From positions 1 through 11,684 of the forward strand of contig CANNJG010000044.1 in NCBI GenBank assembly GCA_947504795.1: 11,684 nt of DNA, given 5' to 3'. Source of the DNA: Legionellaceae bacterium. Lineage in GTDB: Bacteria > Pseudomonadota > Gammaproteobacteria > Legionellales > Legionellaceae. Positions 1 through 7,288 of this stretch are shown here, piece by piece. The notes beneath the pieces were generated by a model that was given only the letters and a program-made list of their open reading frames with translations, ran no database searches and was not told where the DNA came from. Both the position numbers and the translations under genes were made by a program. Position 1 is the stretch's first letter. Every line of letters starts with the position of its first letter.

Positions 1-1635
1 ATTGTAGCCGTGCCCTTATTGCATTTTTTTTCGGCATTTGAAGTCGTGCCTAGGCGTGTTTTACCTTTATATTGTATAATTTTGACTGCCTTTCTCTGCG
101 GAGCCCGTTTGTTATTTCGATATATTTCCGATAAACGTGGTTATGGATTTAAAGTATCAGATAGCATCCAACGCGTGATGGTCATTGGTGCCGGCGAAGC
201 AGGCGCAGGACTAGTCAAGGATTTATTGCGAATGCACAACTACCTTCCTGTAGGGTTTGTAGATGATGATAAATCCAAACAAGGCCTTGAGGTCCACGGT
301 ATTCGTGTTGTCGGTACCCTAGATAAACTTCCCGCGTTGGTTAAACCCTATCAAATTGATCTTTTGTTTATTGCAACACCTTCTGCAAATTCAGCAGATA
401 TGCGCCGAATTGTGGATTTTTGCGAACAAACTGAACGCCCTTTTCAAACGTTACCCACAGTTAAAGCCATTCCATTTGGTCAAGTGGATGTTAAAACCCT
501 TCGCAAAGTACACATCGAAGATTTACTCGGACGTGACCAAGTAAAATTGAGTTGGGATAAAATTATATCCAATGTTAAAGGACGCTGTATCCTCGTCACC
601 GGTGGTGGTGGGTCGATAGGCTCAGAGTTATGTCGGCAAATTATGGCTTTAAACCCGAAGAAACTCATTGTTGTCGATCACAGCGAATTTAATTTATACC
701 AAGTTCAACAGGACCTGGAGCAGCTTTTTCCTAAAAAACACATAACCCCTGCTTTGATCAATGTGACAGACGCCATCGCTGTTCAGCATCTCTTTCAAAC
801 GGAAAAACCCGACATTGTCTTTCATGCTGCAGCGTACAAACATGTGCCGATGTTAGAGGACCAAGTACGCATAGCGGTGTGTAATAATGTGCTTGGCACA
901 CAAATAGTCGCGGAAGCCGCAGTCTCGGTGAGCGTTGAAAAGTTTGTTTTGATTTCGAGTGATAAGGCGGTCAACCCTACGAATGTTATGGGCACCACGA
1001 AACGCATTGGTGAAATTTACTGTCAAAATTTAAACATGCGCGTGACCACTCAATTCATTACCGTCCGCTTCGGAAATGTCTTAGGATCCATGGGATCCGT
1101 TGTACCCTTATTTCAAAAACAATTAGAAAGTGGTGGTCCTTTAACGGTCACGCATCCTCAAATGGAGCGTTACTTTATGACCATTGCGGAAGCCTGCCAA
1201 CTCATTTTACAAGCCATGGTCAATGGCATGGGGGGCGAAATTTTTGTATTAGACATGGGAGAGCCGGTTAAAATCACTTATTTAGCAGAACAAATTATTC
1301 GTTTGGCCGGCAAAATACCCGTTAAAGATATTAGCCTTAAATACATAGGATTGCGCCCGGGTGAAAAGTTATTTGAAGAACTGTTTCATGTATCCGAACA
1401 ACTAGTCCCGACGGAACATGAAAAATTATTTAAAGCAAAATTTCGAACCATGGATTGGGCGATCCTTTCCCAGGCTTTACAAGACATTCAGCAAGCATGT
1501 GATCAGTACCAACTGAGCACCCTTTTTGCCTTGCTCAAGCATTTAGTCCCAGAATTTAATGATGCGACCCTTGTCAACTCCGTCTTACCGCAAGCAGAAG
1601 CGGTGTGCGAAAACGATCCCATATCCCTGACTTAA
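1..1635 (+). CDS. Nucleotide-sugar 4,6-dehydratase of the WbpM/PglF/CapD type, 5'-truncated
   Basis: Partial gene: the frame is open to the first base, so the start and roughly the first 80-120 residues (the first membrane helices) are missing; 544 residues are visible. Known members are inner-membrane enzymes that convert UDP-GlcNAc to a UDP-4-keto-6-deoxy sugar for O-antigen, capsule or glycoprotein glycans. Visible order: a hydrophobic helix (about residues 20-42, the last membrane segment), a first nucleotide-binding fold (VIGAGEAG, 61-68), then the catalytic SDR domain with TGGGGSIGSE (200-209), AAAYKHVPMLE (276-286), SSDKAV (319-324) and VMGTTK (329-334). In this family a Met replaces the usual SDR Tyr in YxxxK and the Asp-Lys of the (S/T)SDK motif takes part in catalysis; both traits are seen. 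The reading frame is intact to TAA. The exact sugar cannot be told from sequence, so no symbol is given. It probably ends a polysaccharide locus, as unrelated nrdA follows. No clear terminator follows it. Confidence 0.9.
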   Translation: MVAVPLLHFFSAFEVVPRRVLPLYCIILTAFLCGARLLFRYISDKRGYGFKVSDSIQRVMVIGAGEAGAGLVKDLLRMHNYLPVGFVDDDKSKQGLEVHGIRVVGTLDKLPALVKPYQIDLLFIATPSANSADMRRIVDFCEQTERPFQTLPTVKAIPFGQVDVKTLRKVHIEDLLGRDQVKLSWDKIISNVKGRCILVTGGGGSIGSELCRQIMALNPKKLIVVDHSEFNLYQVQQDLEQLFPKKHITPALINVTDAIAVQHLFQTEKPDIVFHAAAYKHVPMLEDQVRIAVCNNVLGTQIVAEAAVSVSVEKFVLISSDKAVNPTNVMGTTKRIGEIYCQNLNMRVTTQFITVRFGNVLGSMGSVVPLFQKQLESGGPLTVTHPQMERYFMTIAEACQLILQAMVNGMGGEIFVLDMGEPVKITYLAEQIIRLAGKIPVKDISLKYIGLRPGEKLFEELFHVSEQLVPTEHEKLFKAKFRTMDWAILSQALQDIQQACDQYQLSTLFALLKHLVPEFNDATLVNSVLPQAEAVCENDPISLT

Positions 1636-1646
1636 GTTATACCCAT

Positions 1647-1655
1647 TTATCCACA
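1647..1655 (+). promoter_or_regulatory. DnaA box upstream of nrdAB
   Basis: TTATCCACA matches the consensus TTATNCACA at every position and equals the strong E. coli oriC-type box. It lies 22 bp upstream of the predicted -35 element of nrdA. A weaker copy, TTATCCTCT (1670-1678, two mismatches), follows 23 bp later, overlapping the start of the -35. In E. coli, DnaA boxes upstream of the nrdAB promoter affect its transcription, so the location fits replication-linked control. A single 9-mer can occur by chance; its position in the only sizeable regulatory gap raises the odds. Confidence 0.6.
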
Positions 1656-1677
1656 AGATATTCTCTTGGTTATCCTC

Positions 1678-1706
1678 TTGCCATTTTCAAAAAAACACAC
1701 TATATT
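1678..1706 (+). promoter_or_regulatory. Sigma-70-type promoter of nrdAB
   Basis: The -35 element TTGCCA (1678-1683, 5 of 6 to TTGACA) and the -10 element TATATT (1701-1706, 5 of 6 to TATAAT) are separated by an ideal 17 bp. Transcription would start near 1713, giving a leader of about 60 nt before the nrdA start at 1773. The -10 element lies inside the first NrdR box, as expected of a repressor that blocks polymerase binding. Confidence 0.72.
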
Positions 1707-1710
1707 GTGT
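1695..1710 (+). promoter_or_regulatory. NrdR box 1
   Basis: ACACACTATATTGTGT fits the NrdR consensus ACACWATATNTWGTGT at 15 of 16 positions (the sixth base is C instead of A). NrdR is the zinc-finger/ATP-cone repressor of bacterial ribonucleotide reductase genes and senses dATP/ATP. The box covers the -10 element of the predicted promoter. It pairs with box 2 at the phase typical of NrdR sites. The nrdR gene itself is not in this window. Confidence 0.82.
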
Positions 1711-1726
1711 TTCATAACAAGTTATT

Positions 1727-1742
1727 TATCTATATGTTGTGT
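1727..1742 (+). promoter_or_regulatory. NrdR box 2
   Basis: TATCTATATGTTGTGT matches the NrdR consensus at 13 of 16 positions; the mismatches are the first three bases. Its start is 32 bp after the start of box 1, with 16 bp between them, or about three helical turns. That is the usual arrangement for cooperative NrdR binding. It lies at about +15 to +30 of the predicted transcript. Confidence 0.75.
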
Positions 1743-1763
1743 TTTTGCTGAATGCGCACCCCT

Positions 1764-1769
1764 GGAGAG
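1764..1769 (+). promoter_or_regulatory. Ribosome-binding site deciding the nrdA start
   Basis: GGAGAG ends 3 bp before ATG 1773 (its GGAG core leaves 5 bp), a usable Shine-Dalgarno spacing. An in-frame ATG at 1752 lies upstream of this site and has no purine-rich element before it, so 1773 is the better start. Confidence 0.7.
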
Positions 1770-1772
1770 ATT

Positions 1773-4592
1773 ATGTCAACCACCTTAGAGTCAGCCACCC
1801 TTACCCCCCCTGTCGTTCCGCACGAATTACAGGTCAATTCACCTGGAATGATCAAAACGATTAAACGCAATGGAAAAATTGCATCCTATGACGACACAAA
1901 AATTAGCGTCGCCATTACCAAGGCTTTTATCGCGACAGAAGGCTCAAGCGCCATCGCGTCTAACCGTGTTCGCGAACAAATTGAAGGACTTACGCAGCAG
2001 GTATCGCACGTACTCAAACGCCGTCATCCTAATGGTGGCAGTGTACATATCGAAGATATTCAAGATCTAGTAGAGTTGGCTTTGATGCGAAGTGACTTCA
2101 ATAAAGTAGCGCGCGCTTATGTGTTATATCGTGAAGAACGTCGCAAAGCGCGTGAAAGTGACATCCAAAAAAAATCGGCAGATGCCAATGTTAGGCTTGT
2201 GACTTTGCCAGATGGTTCAATCCAACCCCTCGATCTCGAACGCCTTAACATTATCGTGCAAGAAGCCTGTCGAGAACTCACCCAGGTCAAAACAGACCCG
2301 ATTATTAAGGATGCTTTGCGTAATTTGTATCAACACGCTGGCTTAGAAGATGTTCATAAAGCCTTAATCATGGCGGCACGTGCCTTAGTTGAAACAGAGC
2401 CTAATTATACCTATGTTAGTGCACGCTTGCTCTTGGATAGTTTACGCAGTGAAGCGTTAAGCAAGTTAGGCCTACAAAATGAAGCCACATTTGACGAAAT
2501 GATTGACCTATACCCCAATTATTTCAAAACCTATATCGCGCATGGTATTCAACAAGGAATCCTAGAACCCAAATTAGCCGATTTTGATCTCGACCAACTT
2601 GGAAAAGCCTTACTTCCTTTGCGTGATATGCAATTCACGTATTTAAGTTTGCAGACCCTATACGATCGTTATTTTATCCATGACCAAGGCATACGCTACG
2701 AATTACCGCAGGCATTCTTCATGCGTGTCGCGATGGGATTAGCGATCCGCGAACACGATAAAAATGGCAAAGCCATTGAATTTTATACGTTGTTATCTTC
2801 GTTTGACTATATGTCCTCTACGCCGACTTTATTTAACTCTGGAACCGTGCGTCCGCAGCTATCTAGCTGCTATCTCACCACTGTACCGGATCATCTAGAG
2901 GGTATTTACTCTGCATTAAAAGACAACGCCCTCCTCTCAAAATTTGCGGGTGGTTTAGGCAATGATTGGACACCCGTGCGAGCGATGGGCGCGCACATCA
3001 AAGGCACCAATGGCAAATCTCAAGGCGTGGTCCCGTTTCTCAATGTTGCCGATGCCACTGCGGTCGCTGTTAATCAAGGCGGTAAACGCAAGGGTGCTGT
3101 GTGTGCTTACCTAGAATGCTGGCATTTGGATGTCGAGGAATTTCTAGAGTTGCGAAAAAACACAGGGGATGATCGTCGCCGCACGCATGATATGAATACC
3201 GCTTTATGGATTCCTGATTTATTTATGAAACGTGTCTATGCAGAAGGTGATTGGACACTATTTTCACCTAACGATGTACCCGACTTGCACGAACTATATG
3301 GCAAAACATTTGATACCCGCTATTTAGAATACGAAAACACCGCACGCGATGGGAAATTAAAATTATTTAAAACCGTGCCGGCCATCAAGCTCTGGCGTAA
3401 AATGTTATCCATGCTGTTTGAAACAGGCCATCCTTGGTTAACGTTTAAGGACGCGTGTAATTTACGTTCGCCCCAACAACATGCCGGCGTGATTCACAGC
3501 TCAAATTTATGTACCGAAATCACTTTAAACACGTCTGTCGATGAAATTGCCGTGTGTAATCTAGGATCAGTGAATCTCCCCGCTCACATTGCAGACGGCA
3601 AGTTAGATACCGCCAAATTACAACGCACCGTTAACACAGCCATTCGCATGCTGGATAATGTCATCGATATCAACTATTATTCTGTGCCTCAAGCGCGTAA
3701 CTCAAACTTGAAGCATCGTCCGATTGGATTAGGAATAATGGGTTTTCAAGATGCCTTATACGCGCTGAAACTTGATTATGCCTCAGATGCAGCGGTCGCA
3801 TTTGCGGATAAGTCCATGGAGCTTGTAAGTTATTATGCGATCGATGCCTCGTCACAGTTAGCCAAAGAACGCGGTTGTTATTCGAGCTATGAAAATTCTC
3901 TGTGGAGCAAAGGAATTCTTCCCATTGATTCAATTAATATCCTTCAACAAGCACGCGGTAAATTCCTAGAGCAAGATCGCTCCCAAACACTGGATTGGGA
4001 AGCATTGCGGGTTAAGGTCCGCACTCAAGGCATGCGAAACTCTAACGTCATGGCGATTGCACCAACAGCAACCATTTCTAATATTTGTGGCGTATCACAA
4101 TCGATTGAACCTACGTATCAGAATCTATATGTTAAATCCAACTTATCCGGAGAGTTTACCGTGGTCAATCCGTATTTGGTAGCGGATCTGAAAGCGCTGA
4201 ATCTTTGGGATGAGGTGATGGTGAATGATCTGAAGTATTTTGATGGTAGCATCCAACCCATCAGCCGAATCCCTGCTGATCTCAAACGTCGGTATGCTAC
4301 CGCGTTTGAAATTGAACCCATCTGGTTAATCGAAGCCGGATCGCGGCGTCAAAAGTGGATTGACCAAGCACAATCGCTTAACGTTTATATGGCTAAACCT
4401 TCCGGTAAAAAACTGGATGACTTGTATCGTCAAGCATGGATAAGCGGCTTAAAAACAACTTATTATCTACGAAGCGTAGGCGCCTCAAACGCTGAAAAAT
4501 CAACAGTTACCGATGGCGTACTCAACGCTGTCAAAACAGAAGAACCCAAAGTATGCTCGATACTCGATCCGGATTGCGAAGCATGCCAATAA
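1773..4592 (+). CDS. nrdA: Ribonucleoside-diphosphate reductase class Ia, alpha (large) subunit
   Basis: NrdA with NrdB reduces ribonucleoside diphosphates to deoxy forms in the cytoplasm. It has 939 residues from ATG 1773 (946 from ATG 1752), against 761 in E. coli NrdA; the extra length is N-terminal. Two ATP-cone regions are seen: about 25-120 (IKRNGK start) and about 140-225 (VTLPDGS start), the latter collinear with the single E. coli cone. Catalytic landmarks (E. coli numbers in brackets): C366 in LSSC (C225), C580 in SNLCTEI with N578 and E582 (C439 radical Cys, N437, E441), C595 in IAVCNLG (C462), Y897-Y898 (Y730-Y731), and a C-terminal tail ending in CEAC with C935 and C938 (C754/C759 thiol pair). 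All are present, so the enzyme should be active. nrdB follows after 36 bp as an operon. Regulation is probably by NrdR, and possibly DnaA, at the upstream promoter. The two-cone layout resembles Pseudomonas NrdA. Confidence 0.96.
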   Translation: MSTTLESATLTPPVVPHELQVNSPGMIKTIKRNGKIASYDDTKISVAITKAFIATEGSSAIASNRVREQIEGLTQQVSHVLKRRHPNGGSVHIEDIQDLVELALMRSDFNKVARAYVLYREERRKARESDIQKKSADANVRLVTLPDGSIQPLDLERLNIIVQEACRELTQVKTDPIIKDALRNLYQHAGLEDVHKALIMAARALVETEPNYTYVSARLLLDSLRSEALSKLGLQNEATFDEMIDLYPNYFKTYIAHGIQQGILEPKLADFDLDQLGKALLPLRDMQFTYLSLQTLYDRYFIHDQGIRYELPQAFFMRVAMGLAIREHDKNGKAIEFYTLLSSFDYMSSTPTLFNSGTVRPQLSSCYLTTVPDHLEGIYSALKDNALLSKFAGGLGNDWTPVRAMGAHIKGTNGKSQGVVPFLNVADATAVAVNQGGKRKGAVCAYLECWHLDVEEFLELRKNTGDDRRRTHDMNTALWIPDLFMKRVYAEGDWTLFSPNDVPDLHELYGKTFDTRYLEYENTARDGKLKLFKTVPAIKLWRKMLSMLFETGHPWLTFKDACNLRSPQQHAGVIHSSNLCTEITLNTSVDEIAVCNLGSVNLPAHIADGKLDTAKLQRTVNTAIRMLDNVIDINYYSVPQARNSNLKHRPIGLGIMGFQDALYALKLDYASDAAVAFADKSMELVSYYAIDASSQLAKERGCYSSYENSLWSKGILPIDSINILQQARGKFLEQDRSQTLDWEALRVKVRTQGMRNSNVMAIAPTATISNICGVSQSIEPTYQNLYVKSNLSGEFTVVNPYLVADLKALNLWDEVMVNDLKYFDGSIQPISRIPADLKRRYATAFEIEPIWLIEAGSRRQKWIDQAQSLNVYMAKPSGKKLDDLYRQAWISGLKTTYYLRSVGASNAEKSTVTDGVLNAVKTEEPKVCSILDPDCEACQ

Positions 4593-4628
4593 GTTCGTAT
4601 ACACTATCAATATTTCTAGGAGAAGATC

Positions 4629-5729
4629 ATGATTGAAGCTGCAGAACCTGCTACATTTAACAGTAACAACCTGAGTGGATTAGAGCTAATTGAAATGGGG
4701 GCAGATCGCATTCATGTCGATGATAAAAAAATCATTAACTGCCGCGCAGATCTCAATCAATTAGTACCGTTTAAGTATACCTGGGCATGGGATAAATACT
4801 TAACAGCGTGCGCCAATCATTGGATGCCTAATGAAATTAGTATGAGCGCTGATTTAGCCTTGTGGCGCGACCCAAAAGGCTTGACCGAAGACGAGCGTCT
4901 CATTGTACTGAGAAATTTAGGATTCTTTTCAACAGCCGACTCTCTAGTCGCTAATAATCTTGTATTAGCCGTTTATCGTCACATTACCAATCCAGAATGT
5001 CGTCAATATTTATTACGCCAAGCGTTCGAAGAAGCATTGCATACACATGCTTATCAATACGTCATTGAAAGCTTAAGCTTGGATGAAGCGGCTGTATTTA
5101 ACATGTATCGAGAAATTCCATCGGTTGCCAGCAAAGCGCTGTGGGCATTACCCTACACACAAAGCCTATGCGATCCTAATTTCCATACGGGAACCCTAGC
5201 AGACGATCAACGCTTATTGCGTGATTTGATTGCGTTTTATGTGGTATTCGAAGGGATCTTCTTTTATGTTGGCTTTACACAGATCTTATCGATGGGCAGA
5301 CGCAATAAGATGGTCGGTACTTCAGAGCAATTCCAATATATTTTACGCGATGAATCGATGCATATGAACTTTGGTATTGATGTGATCAATCAGATAAAAA
5401 TTGAAAACCCGGGGTTATGGACAGATAAATTCAAACAAGAGATCATTACCCTCATCGATGAAGGCGTCGCGTTAGAATATCAATACGCTAAAGATACCAT
5501 GCCACACGGTATTCTCGGCATGAATGCTGAAATGTTCGAAGAATATATCCATTTCATTGCCAATCGTCGCTTAAATCAAATTGGTTTGCCGGAGCAATAC
5601 CCAGGCGCAGAAAATCCTTTTCCTTGGATGAGTGAAATGATGGATCTCAAAAAAGAAAAAAACTTTTTCGAAACACGCGTCATTGAGTATCAAGCGGGTG
5701 GCACATTAAGTTGGGATGACGAACAATAA
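4629..5729 (+). CDS. nrdB: Ribonucleoside-diphosphate reductase class Ia, beta (small, radical) subunit
   Basis: NrdB houses the diiron-tyrosyl radical cofactor that starts catalysis in NrdA. It has 366 residues (E. coli 376). Expected metal ligands are all visible: D104 (TADS), E135 and H138 (EALH), E208 (VFEG), E242 and H245 (ESMH). The radical Tyr is Y142, four residues after H138 as in E. coli (H118, Y122). This argues for class Ia and against class Ic enzymes of Chlamydia type, where this residue is Phe. Y354 near the C-terminus (IEYQ) is the probable counterpart of E. coli Y356 on the radical-transfer path. A good AGGAGA site (4618-4623) sits 5 bp before the ATG. The 36-bp gap after nrdA holds no evident promoter, so it is cotranscribed with nrdA. 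A hairpin follows the stop. Confidence 0.96.
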   Translation: MIEAAEPATFNSNNLSGLELIEMGADRIHVDDKKIINCRADLNQLVPFKYTWAWDKYLTACANHWMPNEISMSADLALWRDPKGLTEDERLIVLRNLGFFSTADSLVANNLVLAVYRHITNPECRQYLLRQAFEEALHTHAYQYVIESLSLDEAAVFNMYREIPSVASKALWALPYTQSLCDPNFHTGTLADDQRLLRDLIAFYVVFEGIFFYVGFTQILSMGRRNKMVGTSEQFQYILRDESMHMNFGIDVINQIKIENPGLWTDKFKQEIITLIDEGVALEYQYAKDTMPHGILGMNAEMFEEYIHFIANRRLNQIGLPEQYPGAENPFPWMSEMMDLKKEKNFFETRVIEYQAGGTLSWDDEQ

Positions 5730-5750
5730 GGTTTAGGGTAAAGCATCAAT

Positions 5751-5777
5751 ATAGGGGTTCTGAGCTAGAACCCCTAT
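5751..5777. terminator. Shared hairpin terminator between convergent nrdB and lysS
   Basis: A perfect 11-bp stem (ATAGGGGTTCT at 5751-5761 with AGAACCCCTAT at 5767-5777) closes a 5-base loop. It sits midway in the 65-bp gap between nrdB and the convergent lysS. There is no strong T tract on either side, so termination efficiency is uncertain. A second, outer pair (TAAAGCA 5739-5745 with TGCTTTA 5791-5797) could extend the structure; its right arm includes the lysS stop codon. Symmetry and position suggest use on both strands. Confidence 0.65.
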
Positions 5778-5794
5778 TATCGCTCAGATGTGCT

Positions 5795-7288
5795 TTATTC
5801 AGTACGCAAATGGGGAAATAAAATCACATCGCGAATAGAAGGCGAATTGGTAAACAGCATGACTAATCTGTCAATACCAATCCCCTCCCCTGCAGTCGGC
5901 GGTAATCCATATTCTAAGGCTTCAATGTAATCATGATCAAAATGCATAGCCTCCAAATCGCCAGCCTCTTTTTCTTCTACCTGACGGCGAAAACGCGTAG
6001 CTTGATCCTGCGCATCATTCAACTCTGAAAAGCCATTAGCTAACTCACGACCCACAATGAACAGCTCAAAACGATCGGTTAAAGTTGGATCATCTTTAGA
6101 AGGACGTGCCAACGGTGACACTTCTGTCGGATACGCAGTCACAAACGTCGGCTGAATCAATTGATGTTCAATGGTTTCTTCAAAAATAATCATGTGTAAT
6201 TTACCCAAACCATCGGTGGGTTTATATGCACAACCTAGTTTATCTAAAATCGCGCGACACCTCTCAAGCGTTTGCAAATCTGTAAAGGTTAAATGGGGAT
6301 GATAGTGCACAATAGCTTCTTGAATGGTCATACGTTCAAAAGGTTTATCAAAATCAATCACGTGCCCTTGATACTCAATGGTCCGAGTTTGTAGGACTTC
6401 ATCACATAGGAATTGGAATAACTTTTCTGAAAAAGTCATTAAATCGTTATAGTCCGCGTAGGCTTGATAAAATTCCATCATGGTAAATTCTGGGTTATGA
6501 CGTGTTGAAATACCTTCATTTCTAAAATTGCGATTAATTTCATACACACGTTCAAATCCGCCGACCACTAAACGCTTCAAATATAGCTCGGGTGCAATGC
6601 GCAAAAACATTGGCATATCCAAAGCATTATGATACGTTTCAAAAGGCCTTGCTAGCGCACCACCAGGAATAGGATGCATCATAGGGGTTTCTACTTCTAA
6701 AAACTGATGATTATCCATAAAGCGCCGCATCGCTTGAATCAATTTAGAGCGAATTAAAAATGTTTGTCGACTCTCCTGATTCGCAATCAAATCAACATAA
6801 CGCTTACGATAACGCGTTTCCTGATCCGCCAATCCATGAAATTTGTCGGGCATAGGCCGCAATGATTTGGTTAAAAGCTGCAGTGCCGTCGCATGTACCG
6901 TCAGCTCTCCCGTTTTGGTTATAAATAGATAGCCTTCCACGCCAACAATATCACCCAAATCCCAGTGTTTAAATTGCTCATAGACTTCGGGAAGTTCAGG
7001 CTCGCGCATATAAACTTGAATGCGCCCCGACATATCTTGCAAATGAAAAAAGCTGGCTTTACCCATTAACCGACGCAATACCATACGCCCGGCAATAGAT
7101 ACGGTCACAGGGGCTTCGGTTAACGTTTCAGTTGTTGCGGCAGCATATGTGTTTAATAATACAGACGCATAATGTCTGCGCCGGAAAGAATTAGGGAAAT
7201 CAAACCCGTTTTCTCTTAATTCGGCTAATTTTTCCCGGCGAACTTCATAAACATCGCGATCTTCTGTTACCCCACCTTCTTCGATCAT
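5795..7288 (-). CDS. lysS: Lysyl-tRNA synthetase, class II
   Basis: Charges tRNA-Lys with lysine in the cytoplasm. It has 497 residues (E. coli LysS 505). Order: N-terminal helix (DVYEVRREKLAELRENG, 11-28); OB-fold anticodon-binding domain about 60-140; class II catalytic domain from about 170, with motif 1 around FLEVETPMM (197-205), motif 2 around FERVYEINRNFRNEG (245-259) leading into HNPEFTMMEFYQAY, and motif 3 GIGIDRLVML (469-478) ending in SIRDVILFP. The RYVDLIAN segment before motif 1 is typical of LysRS. The ATG overlaps the prfB stop as ATGA, with AGGAG 5 bp upstream of the ATG in prfB codons, so translational coupling is likely. prfB-lysS is a known gene pair in enterobacteria. Nothing is missing or broken. 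Confidence 0.96.
   Translation of the reverse strand: MIEEGGVTEDRDVYEVRREKLAELRENGFDFPNSFRRRHYASVLLNTYAAATTETLTEAPVTVSIAGRMVLRRLMGKASFFHLQDMSGRIQVYMREPELPEVYEQFKHWDLGDIVGVEGYLFITKTGELTVHATALQLLTKSLRPMPDKFHGLADQETRYRKRYVDLIANQESRQTFLIRSKLIQAMRRFMDNHQFLEVETPMMHPIPGGALARPFETYHNALDMPMFLRIAPELYLKRLVVGGFERVYEINRNFRNEGISTRHNPEFTMMEFYQAYADYNDLMTFSEKLFQFLCDEVLQTRTIEYQGHVIDFDKPFERMTIQEAIVHYHPHLTFTDLQTLERCRAILDKLGCAYKPTDGLGKLHMIIFEETIEHQLIQPTFVTAYPTEVSPLARPSKDDPTLTDRFELFIVGRELANGFSELNDAQDQATRFRRQVEEKEAGDLEAMHFDHDYIEALEYGLPPTAGEGIGIDRLVMLFTNSPSIRDVILFPHLRTE

Noticed and set aside
1085..1099. Two GGATCC sites flanking ATG in the dehydratase gene
   Set aside because: They encode the GSMGS segment of the conserved GNVLGSMGSVVP stretch; a coincidence of codon use, not a cloning scar or element.
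1654..1668. Small inverted repeat CAAGA-N5-TCTTG after the dehydratase gene as a terminator
   Set aside because: The 5-bp AT-rich stem is weak and no T run follows; it also overlaps the DnaA box region.
4601..4616. ACACTATCAATATTTC between nrdA and nrdB as a third NrdR box
   Set aside because: Only the left half fits; the right half lacks the TWGTGT arm.
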